In this document: positions 1-7,610 of the stretch, piece after piece
Numbering within the stretch: the first letter of the stretch is position 1
Layout: each line of letters begins with the position of its first letter
DNA from: CAVZLD01 sp964522605
Lineage (GTDB): Bacteria; Planctomycetota; Planctomycetia; Pirellulales; Pirellulaceae
Reading direction: 5' to 3'
NCBI GenBank assembly: GCA_964522605.1
Contig: CAZFWV010000280.1
Location: 1 to 9,112, forward strand
DNA length: 9,112 bases
Notes under the pieces: generated by a model
Databases searched by the model: none
The model's input: only the letters and a program-made list of their open reading frames with translations
What the model was told of the DNA's origin: nothing
Program-made: the position numbers and the translations under genes

Positions 1-53
1 GAAAAAAGTAAATCGTCCTCGCCTGGCGGCTGCGGGTTAAACGAAAAGACTTG

Positions 54-75
54 TTCCCAGGCAGGAGCCAGGGAA
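54..75. repeat. Small hairpin TTCCC..GGC / GCC..GGGAA
   Basis: TTCCC at 54-58 pairs with GGGAA at 71-75, and GGC at 60-62 pairs with GCC at 67-69 around an AGGA loop, with one A/A mismatch (59 and 70). From memory it resembles a common bacterial intergenic palindrome of the form GTTCCCAGGC..GCCTGGGAAC. This copy would be degenerate. That it belongs to a dispersed family is inference. Confidence 0.45.
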
Positions 76-120
76 TGAGGAGACACGAAATCGAGCGACC
101 AACGGGAGCAACGCTTACAG

Positions 121-158
121 GCTACCGACTACAGACGACCGACTACAGGCTACTACAG
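121..158. repeat. Short 14-base-period direct repeat
   Basis: ACCGACTACAG occurs exactly at 124-134 and 138-148 (period 14), followed by a shortened related unit GCTACTACAG at 149-158. The tract ends just before the SDR ribosome-binding region. It is low-complexity intergenic sequence and could come from replication slippage. No function is implied by the sequence alone. Confidence 0.65.
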
Positions 159-179
159 CTTGCGGCCCTGCCGCATTGC

Positions 180-184
180 GAGGA
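180..184 (+). promoter_or_regulatory. Ribosome binding site of the SDR gene
   Basis: GAGGA lies 8 bases before the ATG at 193. It supports that ATG over the in-frame TTG at 160, which has no comparable Shine-Dalgarno sequence and would add 11 residues unlike a typical SDR N-terminus. Confidence 0.65.
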
Positions 185-192
185 TATCCCCG

Positions 193-981
193 ATGAATAG
201 CAGTACAAAGTTGCCAGGAATTCGCCAGTTCGACTTGAGTGGCAAGAGTGCGATCGTAACGGGTGGAAGTAAAGGCCTGGGCGAGGCGATTTCCGCTGGC
301 CTCGCGTCCGCGGGTGCTCGCGTGTTACTGACGAGTCGGCATGCAGAGGAAGCGGAGCATGTGGCGAGCTGCATCGCTCAGGATTTCGGCGTGGAGTGCC
401 TTGGAATGCGTTCCGATGTGACCTGTCCCGAGGATGTGGAGGCGATGGTGGATCGCGCGGTTACGGCGTTCGGTGGCGTGCAGATCCTCGTCAATAACGC
501 GGGGTTGAACATCCGAGGGCCGATCGATCAGCTCAGCTTCGAACAGTTTCGACAAGTTCAGCAGACGAACGTGGACGGTCTCTGGCTGTGTTGTCGTGCG
601 GTCGTCCCGGGAATGAAGCAGGCAGGGGGCGGAAGGATTATCAACCTTGCGAGCACGCTCGGTGTCGTCGGGCTTCAGGATCGAACGCCATATGCTTCGA
701 GCAAAGGTGCGGTTGTCCAGATGACTCGCGTGCTGGCGCTTGAACTGGCGCCCTGGAATATTCTCTGCAATGCGATCTGCCCGGGACCTTTTCTGACTCC
801 GATGAACATGCCCATTGCGGATACCGAGGAGGCGAAAAAATTTGTCGTGGGCGCCGTGGCGCTCCAACGCTGGGGACGGATGGAAGAAATCCAAGGCGCA
901 GCGATTTTTCTGGCAAGCGATGCTGCGAGCTACGTGACCGGCAGCTTGCTGATGGTGGATGGCGGCTGGACGGCCCGTTAG
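193..981 (+). CDS. SDR-family NAD(P)-dependent oxidoreductase
   Basis: This is a 262-residue classical short-chain dehydrogenase/reductase, a normal length for the family and probably cytosolic. From the ATG at 193 the visible motifs are the Rossmann glycine motif TGGSKGLG (residues 23-30), NNAG (101-104), and a catalytic tetrad of Asn126, Ser154, Tyr167 and Lys171 (YASSK). CPGP at 196-199 and a C-terminal VDGGW complete the fold signature. Ser48-Arg49 at the end of the second strand suggests NADP(H) preference, which is inference. The overall style is closest to gluconate 5-dehydrogenase-like or 3-oxoacyl-ACP reductase-like (FabG-like) SDRs, but the substrate cannot be read from sequence. 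An in-frame TTG at 160 is a less likely start. The TAG stop overlaps the first bases of a palindromic element. The gene is convergent to the large gene downstream, and no operon partner is visible. Confidence 0.95.
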   Translation: MNSSTKLPGIRQFDLSGKSAIVTGGSKGLGEAISAGLASAGARVLLTSRHAEEAEHVASCIAQDFGVECLGMRSDVTCPEDVEAMVDRAVTAFGGVQILVNNAGLNIRGPIDQLSFEQFRQVQQTNVDGLWLCCRAVVPGMKQAGGGRIINLASTLGVVGLQDRTPYASSKGAVVQMTRVLALELAPWNILCNAICPGPFLTPMNMPIADTEEAKKFVVGAVALQRWGRMEEIQGAAIFLASDAASYVTGSLLMVDGGWTAR

Positions 982-1080
982 GCTTTGTCTCAAAACTGCA
1001 CTGGCAGAGCCAGTGGCACACTAGATCAACGCGTGCCCCTGGCTCTGCCAGTGCTGCGGAAGAGTTCTAAGACAAAGCCT
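980..1080. repeat. Compound palindromic element, MITE/REP-like
   Basis: AGGCTTTGTCT at 980-990 is the exact inverted complement of AGACAAAGCCT at 1070-1080, giving 11-base terminal inverted repeats. Inside, 998-1019 pairs with 1033-1054 at 21 of 22 positions around a 13-base loop. Each inner arm is itself self-complementary: CACTGGC-AGA-GCCAGTG at 999-1015 and CTGGC-TCT-GCCAG at 1039-1051. There is no coding capacity and I see no target-site duplication. The symmetric ends and nested dyads fit a small non-autonomous mobile or dispersed palindromic repeat. It may also separate the two convergent transcripts, although there is no U-tract. Confidence 0.7.
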
Positions 1081-1119
1081 GGCTCGACTGTCTGATTTCT
1101 GAACTGAACGAGTCGAGCT
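1081..1119. terminator. Hairpin between convergent genes, possible bidirectional terminator
   Basis: GCTCGACT at 1082-1089 pairs exactly with AGTCGAGC at 1111-1118, extendable by a G-T pair (1081/1119), around a 21-base loop. It lies between the stop codons of the SDR and the large minus-strand gene. There is no T-run on either side, so termination is suggested by position only. Confidence 0.35.
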
Positions 1120-1123
1120 AGTC

Positions 1124-1143
1124 TCCGATGCGTTCCGATGCGT
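1124..1143. repeat. Tandem duplication of TCCGATGCGT
   Basis: Two exact, directly adjacent 10-base copies (1124-1133 and 1134-1143). The second ends on the last base of the stop codon of the large minus-strand gene. It is probably a local slippage product. Confidence 0.8.
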
Positions 1144-4100
1144 CAGGTTTCGTACCGGCCCGTTTGCAGAGCTTTCACCAGATCCTGGACGTCGAAATCT
1201 CCATCGCCGTTCCAGTCTCCTTCGGCCCAGGATGCGTTATCAGGGATCCCGTCCTCGTACTTGCCCGCCTGAAGGATTGCGACGAGGTCCGCCGTATTGA
1301 ACAAGCCATCGAGGTTTGCGTCGCCGTAGCTCGTGCCCAGAATCGACTCGATCAGGTAAGTACGATCGCGCTCGTCGACCATTTGATCCGCATTCAAGTC
1401 GTATGCTGGATCAGGATTCGGCTGTCGCAACTGGAACGCCAGCAGATCGATGTCCGCATCATCGACCACGTTGTCGCCATTAAAATCCCCGGGAAGCTGA
1501 ACCTGACTCTCGAATCTTCCCGGTGTTACAGGCCTTGCTTCCCAGGATGATGCGTAGCTGCCAAACACCGCCGCACCGATCCGCTGCAGAGAAAGATCCG
1601 TTCCCGCGGCTTCCTCCGGCCACGGGGATCGATCATCAAAAATCACCTCGTCTTCCACGAGCCGCGGGATGAGGAAGGGATCCTCCAACGGTGGCTCATC
1701 CGGGCGTTGGAGGACGACGCGTTCGTCGCCATCGTCGAGGTGGTTACGGTAGGGACCGACGATCTGAATCGAACTCGTGATTCCATAGTGAATCCGGAAT
1801 GCCTCAAGCAGGGGAGCGTCTTCCGATGCGGCGGGGTCGAAGGAGACGATTACCAGGGATTCGCCAGGCGGCAGTTCTCGATTCACGGAGAACTCGTAAT
1901 CGATTCCCCCGCGAATTCGCCACTCGGTTAAGTCGATCGGACTGTTTGTCGGATTCGTGATCTCGACAAACTCCAGGTCATCGGGGGTTACGTTGGGTGC
2001 CACGACCAGAGCCGCATCGGAGGGGGCAGCTGGCTGGTACTGGATTTCACTGACAAAGACCGGTCCTACGCGTGGTTCCGCATTCGGCGACCCGAGGGTC
2101 CGCGACTGCTGCGGTGCGAGGAATCCCCGGCTATTCGGCATGCGGCCTAACGACTCACCGTTCGCCGTGGCCGGGAAGTGAACGTCATCGACGAACTGCA
2201 GCAGCCCCCCTGCCCCGTCGCCGATGGTGAGCCACACATCGTCACCTTCGGCGCCGTTGAGGGCAAAGTGATGGGGCGCGGGTTCCAAAGGAGTCGGATT
2301 AAAATCCGTTTCGTCGAAGACGATGTATTGTCCCGCCTCGAGTGTGACTCCGCTCGGGATCTGATATTTGAATGGATCTGCGATCGAATCGCTCAAATAC
2401 CAGCCACCAATCGCGATTGTCGACGAACCGGCGTTAAACAACTCGATCGAGTCAGACTCGGTCAGTGGCGGATCCGTGTGACTGAGGATCTCATTGATCA
2501 CCACGGGAATCGCGGGTAGTCCGGACGTTCCGGGGGATCCACCCAACTCGGTACTGCCGCGCCAGCGATAGGACTTGCTCAGTTGATCTGTCGGAGTATT
2601 CTCCGGATCCACCAGCTGCAGAGTTCCGCCATTTCCGTCGGCCCGCGTGGGCCAGAGTGCGCTGTCGGAGTAGCGCATCTCAAGTATGACGCGACCGTAC
2701 GCATCCTGCAGTCGAAGGGTTTCGCCGCCGTTATTCAGATTGCCGTCGTCCCATTCCCCCAAGATCGGAACGGCGTCGCCATAACGGAGCAGGAAGGCCT
2801 CGCGATTGTTGACCAGCACACCGTGCTGCCCGGGTTCGAGCACCGCGGACGAAAAAGTATGTTCGATGCCCTCGACAAACTCCATTCCAACCAGGTATGC
2901 CCTTTCCGCACCGATATTTTTCAACTCGATAAACTCAAAGTCGTTATCTTCGAGCCATGGTTGCTCGTTGCGTTCCGCATCGGTGGGTTCGTAGGGATGA
3001 TAATTGATCTCGCTGATGATAAGCGGTGGAATATCGGTCAGGTAGACTGCGGACGTCTTGCCCGACCAGGTCTTGCGCGTTGGGTGAAATAGCCGCGCAT
3101 TCAGCTCCAGATTATGATCGACCGTGATTGGGCCGGTGTAGAGCTTGACATCGGATGGCAGGCCGATCGAGGAGCCGGTCAGAACGAGCTGTGCGTCGAT
3201 CAGAAAATCACTGCTGCTGGACGAATAGTTCAAGCCTTGAATAATCAGCAGGTTCTCCCCGATCCGTAGGTGAGGCAAGGCGGCTGTGACATCAAAGTCC
3301 AGCAACGTGACCGCCGAAGTATCGCTATGATTCGCCGTCGCGTTTTCATCGTATGCAAGCGGGTTGATGGGCATTGCCTGAGCATCTCCCGGTGCGTTCG
3401 CGCGGGCGATTTCGATGGGGATTTGCGCAGTCGGTGACCAGAGATAGGCAACAAAGCCGTCGTCGTAGCGCATTCGCAGCGTCATGCCGGTCGCTTGAGA
3501 TTTTTGGGATTCTGTCACCTCGAAGGGGATCCGAATGTAGGCCGACGTGGTCACGTTGTTCATTTGTGCTTCGACGTCGGTTCGAATGTAGGGCACATAG
3601 GTTGTGTTCTCATCGTAGCCGACCCCCAGCCTGCCGGTGGTCCAGCTTTCGCCCCAGCGACCTGGTGTGTAATCAGGGTTCATGAAGCAATTGGCCGCGT
3701 TCGGTAGACTGACGCCCTGACACGCATCGATGAGTTGGTTGCTCGTCGGCACGAGGGTTTCCGCATTCGCTCCCGAGGGGAAGAGCACGACTTCGGGGGC
3801 GACATCGACCGGCTGCAACGGATCGGATCCATCGGTCGTGTAGTAGGCGTTCCAACCCGCGGGGATGTCGAGTGTGACTTCGGTCGGATTCGAGACGATC
3901 GCTCCGGGCGGGTTCATGGTCGGGCCGGCGGGAAACTGGGAATCAATCCAGGCCGCCCGCCGCTCGACAAAATCCTCCATGATGAAAATATAGTCGGCGT
4001 ACCGTTGGGGGCGGCGACCGCCGGGTAAGGGGGAAGTCGGACAATCTCCCTGACCGAAATAGCAGTTCGGCCACAGATAGCTGGTCAATGTGCCCCACTT

Positions 4101-7100
4101 ATCGAAGTTCCGTGACAAGGGATTCGACAACTCACCCACCGCCGGGTTTTCCAGGCGTGGATTGCCGTCCGACAAGGCGGCGACGGCTTGATCGATGTCC
4201 GCCAGCAGGGCCTCCGTCGAAAACACCGTTTCCCGCAAGGCGTTCCAGCGATCGATCACCTGTTGTTCAAAGGCGGGATCCTGGAACAAACGACTCCAGT
4301 ACGGGTAATCGCCGGCGCCAATTCCGTCATGATACCAGCCGTCCGGATAGGCTCCGCGCAAATAATTGCCATTGGCCAGTGACAGGTTGTAGTCCCAGGC
4401 GGGACCCTGTTTGATTTTGCCGCCTCGGTCCTTGTGATAGTAGGTGCTAAGCCGAAAGCCATCGATGTTCTTGGTCATTTCTACGAGTAGCCAGGTGTCC
4501 ACCCAGGAGTCGACATCGATGTACTGACGATACCCATTGTCCGGATCGGCGAAATTCGGACCGTACAGCGCTGCTTCGAATTCGTTCAGGTGATTGCGTA
4601 GCCAATCCTTCTGTTGTGAAGTGATCTCACCGTCCTCCGGCTCGACCATGCGAAGGACTTGTCCACTGTTGGTTTGAAACGGTATATCTCCGGCTCCGTC
4701 CTTGTCCTTTTTCCAAATGTAGCCACCGCTAATTTCCGGCAAGTCATTATCGAGCGGCGAAAGTTCGGTGATGTCGACGCGTTCATCGTCCCGCTTGATT
4801 TTCTCGAGCAAGACGTACGTGCCAAGGTAGTCGCCACTGTAATTGAGTGCGCCTCCGTTCTGATTCAAGAACACCTCGACCAGGCGCGCTCGCGGGGCAT
4901 AGAGCCCCATCTTGTTGCTCCAGAGAAACGACAGGTAGTTGTTCAGCTGAGTCTTGTCGGAGTAGGGACCGTTCAGGACCCAGTCCGATTCGGCCGGCAG
5001 ACCAAAGATCGAGACGGCGCGATCGCCCGCCTGATCGGCCGGCAGCGAGCGAACATCGCTGTTGGATTCATCCCAGAGCTCGAGTGCGTACTGCTTCTTG
5101 GGGAATCCTTGCGAAGTCTGACCGCGGACCCGCATCCCGCCACGCCCACCAAACTCGGGAGTCTCCAAGATGTTTGCACGCCCATCTTCGCCCGGATCGA
5201 TGAACAGTCCCGACACAGGAACCAACCACGTGTCCTCGCCGTTGACGTTCTTCCCGAAGGAGTCAAAGATCATCAGCGGCAGATTGGATTCGAATGCCTT
5301 TCCTTGCTCAAAGTTGGTCAAGCTCGAGTCAACACGCAGAAAGCTTTCACTCTGGACCGGACCAGGGCCTTTGTCCGGTTCGAAGGCGCGCGCGCGAATT
5401 CGCGTGGACGAAGAGATTCGAATCGGTCCCGTGTAAAGCGTTGAGTTCTCATCGGGCAACTCCCCGTTCGTCGTATATCGGATGGTCGCCGCCGCCGCCG
5501 AAGGGGGCGTCAGGACCAAATCGAACGACGAAACAAACGTCCGCGACGCGTCGGAGAAGGCGATCGAACCTGAGGGAGCTTCGTCGCCCATTCCATTGAT
5601 GCTGCCCGGTGTCGGTTGACTGAAGTACCTGGCGGAACCCCAGCCCTGGCGCTCGGCGATCAGAGTGGGGCGGATCAAAAAGTCTTCGTCGTCTGCGGAA
5701 ACGTTCAGGCCGTGAAGGGCCAGTACGTTCGTGCCAGGTTGCAGCAACCCGATGTGCGGCGTTAGGTCGTAATGAACTGCGTCAAGTCCCAGCTGTCCCG
5801 CTCCACTTGTCAACTCGAAGCTCAACACTTCATGCGCGTTGTAGGCACTCCCCGTAGCCGCCGTCCAGCCGGCCCAGACCTCACTGACGCCCCCAAACAG
5901 CTTCGCAAGGTCCACGGTGGCCGAGACGACGGGTTGATCCGGTTTCTGCGCGCTCTCGGCGAAATAGACCTCCAGCAGATCGGTTAGCCCGTCATACTCG
6001 ATCCACACATACCGGAGATCGACGCCCGGGCCGGGCACCCCGGGAATGATCGGTTGCCCATTGAAACGCTTCACCTCGGCGCGAGCCAGGCTACCGTCGG
6101 TGCTTGTGTCGATGCCTACGTGCGTGGCGAGCGAGTCGTCCGGATCGAACGAGCCCGTATTGAAGGTGTCGAACTCGACGGCGACGAAGGTCATTCCGGC
6201 AGAATCCAGACCCAGTTGTCCGCCGGCGCCACCCAGTCGAGTGTTGCCATCCGTTTGAAGAACGAAGGTCATGCCGTCCCCGCCGCGACCGTCTGGATCA
6301 AGGTCTCCACCGGGCGAGTGTGCGTTGATCACCATCGCCGCGCGGAACGAATAATCGCGGCCGAAGGTCAAGGTGTTCGAGAGCCATGCCGCGCCGCTTC
6401 GATTCTCCGCCGCGGGCGTCAGTTGGAGTCGATCATCCACCCAGTTGGCATTTCCCACAAGTGTGAACGCATCGCGGTCGTCGGGATCGGAGAAGTCAAT
6501 CATCTGCACCCGATCACTGATGCCCCCATGAGGCCCATTGGCCACGGAATCCCAGGACAGTTCGGTTGGTGCGTTGTGTCGCGCAACTTCCACGCCGTTT
6601 AGGTAGGCGACAAACCCATCGTTGAAGTTCACCGCCAAGTCGAGCGACTCCAGCGTCGGTCCATCTGCGTCGAACGGGAACTCGGAGCGAAGATACGCCG
6701 AAGCGGTCTGGCCGCGCATGGCGATCGTATCGCCGCCTTCACCGATTAACGGTTGAAAGTCACCGTCGGCCGCGTTGACATCATATCCGATCGCGGTCGG
6801 TACCGTTTGCCAGGATAGGTCGTCGAAACCGACCTGAGTCCATTGTGAGGCTTCGATGTCGGTTGCATCGGATGTCGGCAGCCACAAACGACTGGTCGAA
6901 TTCGGATCGAGATAGTGCGTGGAAACGACCGTCTGTTCGGGTCCGTACGAGACATCGCCGTACTGCTCGGGAAAAGGAGCGTATTGATCGACGATCGTGA
7001 CCCCGTCGGGCGCGACGAGCGCCAAGTATTCGCCGCCGGCGCTCAGTCGAAAGTTCGTGTGGAGTTCACCGTCCACGCGATCTCGATCTTTGCCCGAAGC

Positions 7101-7451
7101 AAAGACAACGAGCGAGCGTCCAGCCGGCAATTGAACCGCGGGGAATTCCCATTGCGTGAGTCGGTCCGCGTTGTCGGTCAGATGCCAACCTTCCAGATCG
7201 GCCGCCGTGGAACCTCGGTTGAATACCTCGATCCAGTCCGACGCATCCCCATCTTCGTCCTGAAGAGTTGTCTCGTTGTCGGCCATGAACTCGGAGATCA
7301 GCAGGTCCGCTGCGAGCGGCAGCCTTGGTTCGAGGACTTCCGGAACGCGTGCTCGAGCTGCGCGCCGCCGTCGACCCGATTGCCTGCGTAATAGGGAACG
7401 TTCCCGCCTCCGGGTCCGATACGCAGCGAAAACCCTGAAAAAGATGCTCAC
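1143..7451 (-). CDS. Large exported CotH-kinase / lamin-tail / lectin / dockerin protein
   Basis: This 2102-residue protein is probably exported and cell-surface or matrix located. The GTG start has an AAGGAG ribosome site. Residues 1-36 hold 14 arginines, followed by an LEPR-XLL motif (LEPRLPLAA, about 40-48) as in large planctomycete exported proteins. Domains in order are: lamin-tail 1 (about 48-170); jelly-roll part 1 (about 245-315); an L-type lectin insert (about 316-549, with GDGMTFVLQ, VAVEFDTF and His444); jelly-roll part 2 (about 555-600); chitobiase-C-like (about 622-707); and CotH kinase (about 715-1120). CotH residues Asp997 and Asp1020 are 23 apart, like the two key aspartates of Bacillus CotH. 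Next come a second chitobiase-C-like domain (about 1180-1472) split by another jelly-roll, lamin-tail domains 2-4 (about 1474-1640, 1646-1790, 1796-1980), and four DxNxDxxxDxxD-type dockerin loops (1989-2000, 2018-2029, 2044-2055, 2079-2090). Domain names come from motif recognition. Kinase activity and ligand are unproven. Confidence 0.93.
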   Translation of the reverse strand: MSIFFRVFAAYRTRRRERSLLRRQSGRRRRAARARVPEVLEPRLPLAADLLISEFMADNETTLQDEDGDASDWIEVFNRGSTAADLEGWHLTDNADRLTQWEFPAVQLPAGRSLVVFASGKDRDRVDGELHTNFRLSAGGEYLALVAPDGVTIVDQYAPFPEQYGDVSYGPEQTVVSTHYLDPNSTSRLWLPTSDATDIEASQWTQVGFDDLSWQTVPTAIGYDVNAADGDFQPLIGEGGDTIAMRGQTASAYLRSEFPFDADGPTLESLDLAVNFNDGFVAYLNGVEVARHNAPTELSWDSVANGPHGGISDRVQMIDFSDPDDRDAFTLVGNANWVDDRLQLTPAAENRSGAAWLSNTLTFGRDYSFRAAMVINAHSPGGDLDPDGRGGDGMTFVLQTDGNTRLGGAGGQLGLDSAGMTFVAVEFDTFNTGSFDPDDSLATHVGIDTSTDGSLARAEVKRFNGQPIIPGVPGPGVDLRYVWIEYDGLTDLLEVYFAESAQKPDQPVVSATVDLAKLFGGVSEVWAGWTAATGSAYNAHEVLSFELTSGAGQLGLDAVHYDLTPHIGLLQPGTNVLALHGLNVSADDEDFLIRPTLIAERQGWGSARYFSQPTPGSINGMGDEAPSGSIAFSDASRTFVSSFDLVLTPPSAAAATIRYTTNGELPDENSTLYTGPIRISSSTRIRARAFEPDKGPGPVQSESFLRVDSSLTNFEQGKAFESNLPLMIFDSFGKNVNGEDTWLVPVSGLFIDPGEDGRANILETPEFGGRGGMRVRGQTSQGFPKKQYALELWDESNSDVRSLPADQAGDRAVSIFGLPAESDWVLNGPYSDKTQLNNYLSFLWSNKMGLYAPRARLVEVFLNQNGGALNYSGDYLGTYVLLEKIKRDDERVDITELSPLDNDLPEISGGYIWKKDKDGAGDIPFQTNSGQVLRMVEPEDGEITSQQKDWLRNHLNEFEAALYGPNFADPDNGYRQYIDVDSWVDTWLLVEMTKNIDGFRLSTYYHKDRGGKIKQGPAWDYNLSLANGNYLRGAYPDGWYHDGIGAGDYPYWSRLFQDPAFEQQVIDRWNALRETVFSTEALLADIDQAVAALSDGNPRLENPAVGELSNPLSRNFDKWGTLTSYLWPNCYFGQGDCPTSPLPGGRRPQRYADYIFIMEDFVERRAAWIDSQFPAGPTMNPPGAIVSNPTEVTLDIPAGWNAYYTTDGSDPLQPVDVAPEVVLFPSGANAETLVPTSNQLIDACQGVSLPNAANCFMNPDYTPGRWGESWTTGRLGVGYDENTTYVPYIRTDVEAQMNNVTTSAYIRIPFEVTESQKSQATGMTLRMRYDDGFVAYLWSPTAQIPIEIARANAPGDAQAMPINPLAYDENATANHSDTSAVTLLDFDVTAALPHLRIGENLLIIQGLNYSSSSSDFLIDAQLVLTGSSIGLPSDVKLYTGPITVDHNLELNARLFHPTRKTWSGKTSAVYLTDIPPLIISEINYHPYEPTDAERNEQPWLEDNDFEFIELKNIGAERAYLVGMEFVEGIEHTFSSAVLEPGQHGVLVNNREAFLLRYGDAVPILGEWDDGNLNNGGETLRLQDAYGRVILEMRYSDSALWPTRADGNGGTLQLVDPENTPTDQLSKSYRWRGSTELGGSPGTSGLPAIPVVINEILSHTDPPLTESDSIELFNAGSSTIAIGGWYLSDSIADPFKYQIPSGVTLEAGQYIVFDETDFNPTPLEPAPHHFALNGAEGDDVWLTIGDGAGGLLQFVDDVHFPATANGESLGRMPNSRGFLAPQQSRTLGSPNAEPRVGPVFVSEIQYQPAAPSDAALVVAPNVTPDDLEFVEITNPTNSPIDLTEWRIRGGIDYEFSVNRELPPGESLVIVSFDPAASEDAPLLEAFRIHYGITSSIQIVGPYRNHLDDGDERVVLQRPDEPPLEDPFLIPRLVEDEVIFDDRSPWPEEAAGTDLSLQRIGAAVFGSYASSWEARPVTPGRFESQVQLPGDFNGDNVVDDADIDLLAFQLRQPNPDPAYDLNADQMVDERDRTYLIESILGTSYGDANLDGLFNTADLVAILQAGKYEDGIPDNASWAEGDWNGDGDFDVQDLVKALQTGRYET

Positions 7452-7460
7452 CGACCGCCT

Positions 7461-7466
7461 CTCCTT
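7461..7466 (-). promoter_or_regulatory. Ribosome binding site fixing the GTG start of the large gene
   Basis: AAGGAG on the minus strand lies 9 bases upstream of the GTG whose first base is 7451. This near-ideal site supports the unusual GTG start and the arginine-rich N-terminus. Confidence 0.8.
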
Positions 7467-7579
7467 CTCCGCCCCGCTGCCGCCGATCAGCAGAACCTCG
7501 GATCCAGAGTGCGGTGTCCCGGCGGAGTAGCCGAATTTGCGTAGGAAACCACCGCGGTGTGCGTGCTTTCGAGGTGCGT

Positions 7580-7610
7580 CGGCGGCGCAGAACTATTGAC
7601 GGCGGCGCAG
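7580..7610. repeat. Direct repeat CGGCGGCGCAG with 20-base spacing
   Basis: Exact 11-base copies at 7580-7590 and 7600-7610, start to start 20 bases, close to two helical turns. They lie about 130-160 bases upstream of the GTG of the large gene. A tandem regulator site is possible, but simple GC-rich duplication is equally likely. Confidence 0.55.

Larger units (their letters stand above)
1..192. other. Non-coding leader upstream of the SDR gene
   Basis: No convincing gene is seen here. The stretch carries a mismatched hairpin at 54-75 and a short repeated tract at 121-158, listed separately. No clear -35/-10 promoter stands out, so the SDR promoter may lie here in a non-canonical form or outside the window to the left. 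Confidence 0.6.

Noticed and set aside
325..1021. Minus-strand frames opposite the SDR gene
   Set aside because: The SDR on the plus strand has a full set of catalytic motifs. The antisense frames are shadows.
4659..5444. 261-codon plus-strand open frame
   Set aside because: It lies wholly antisense to the CotH region of the large gene, which has clear domain content. The antisense translation shows no recognisable motif and looks like a GC-driven shadow.
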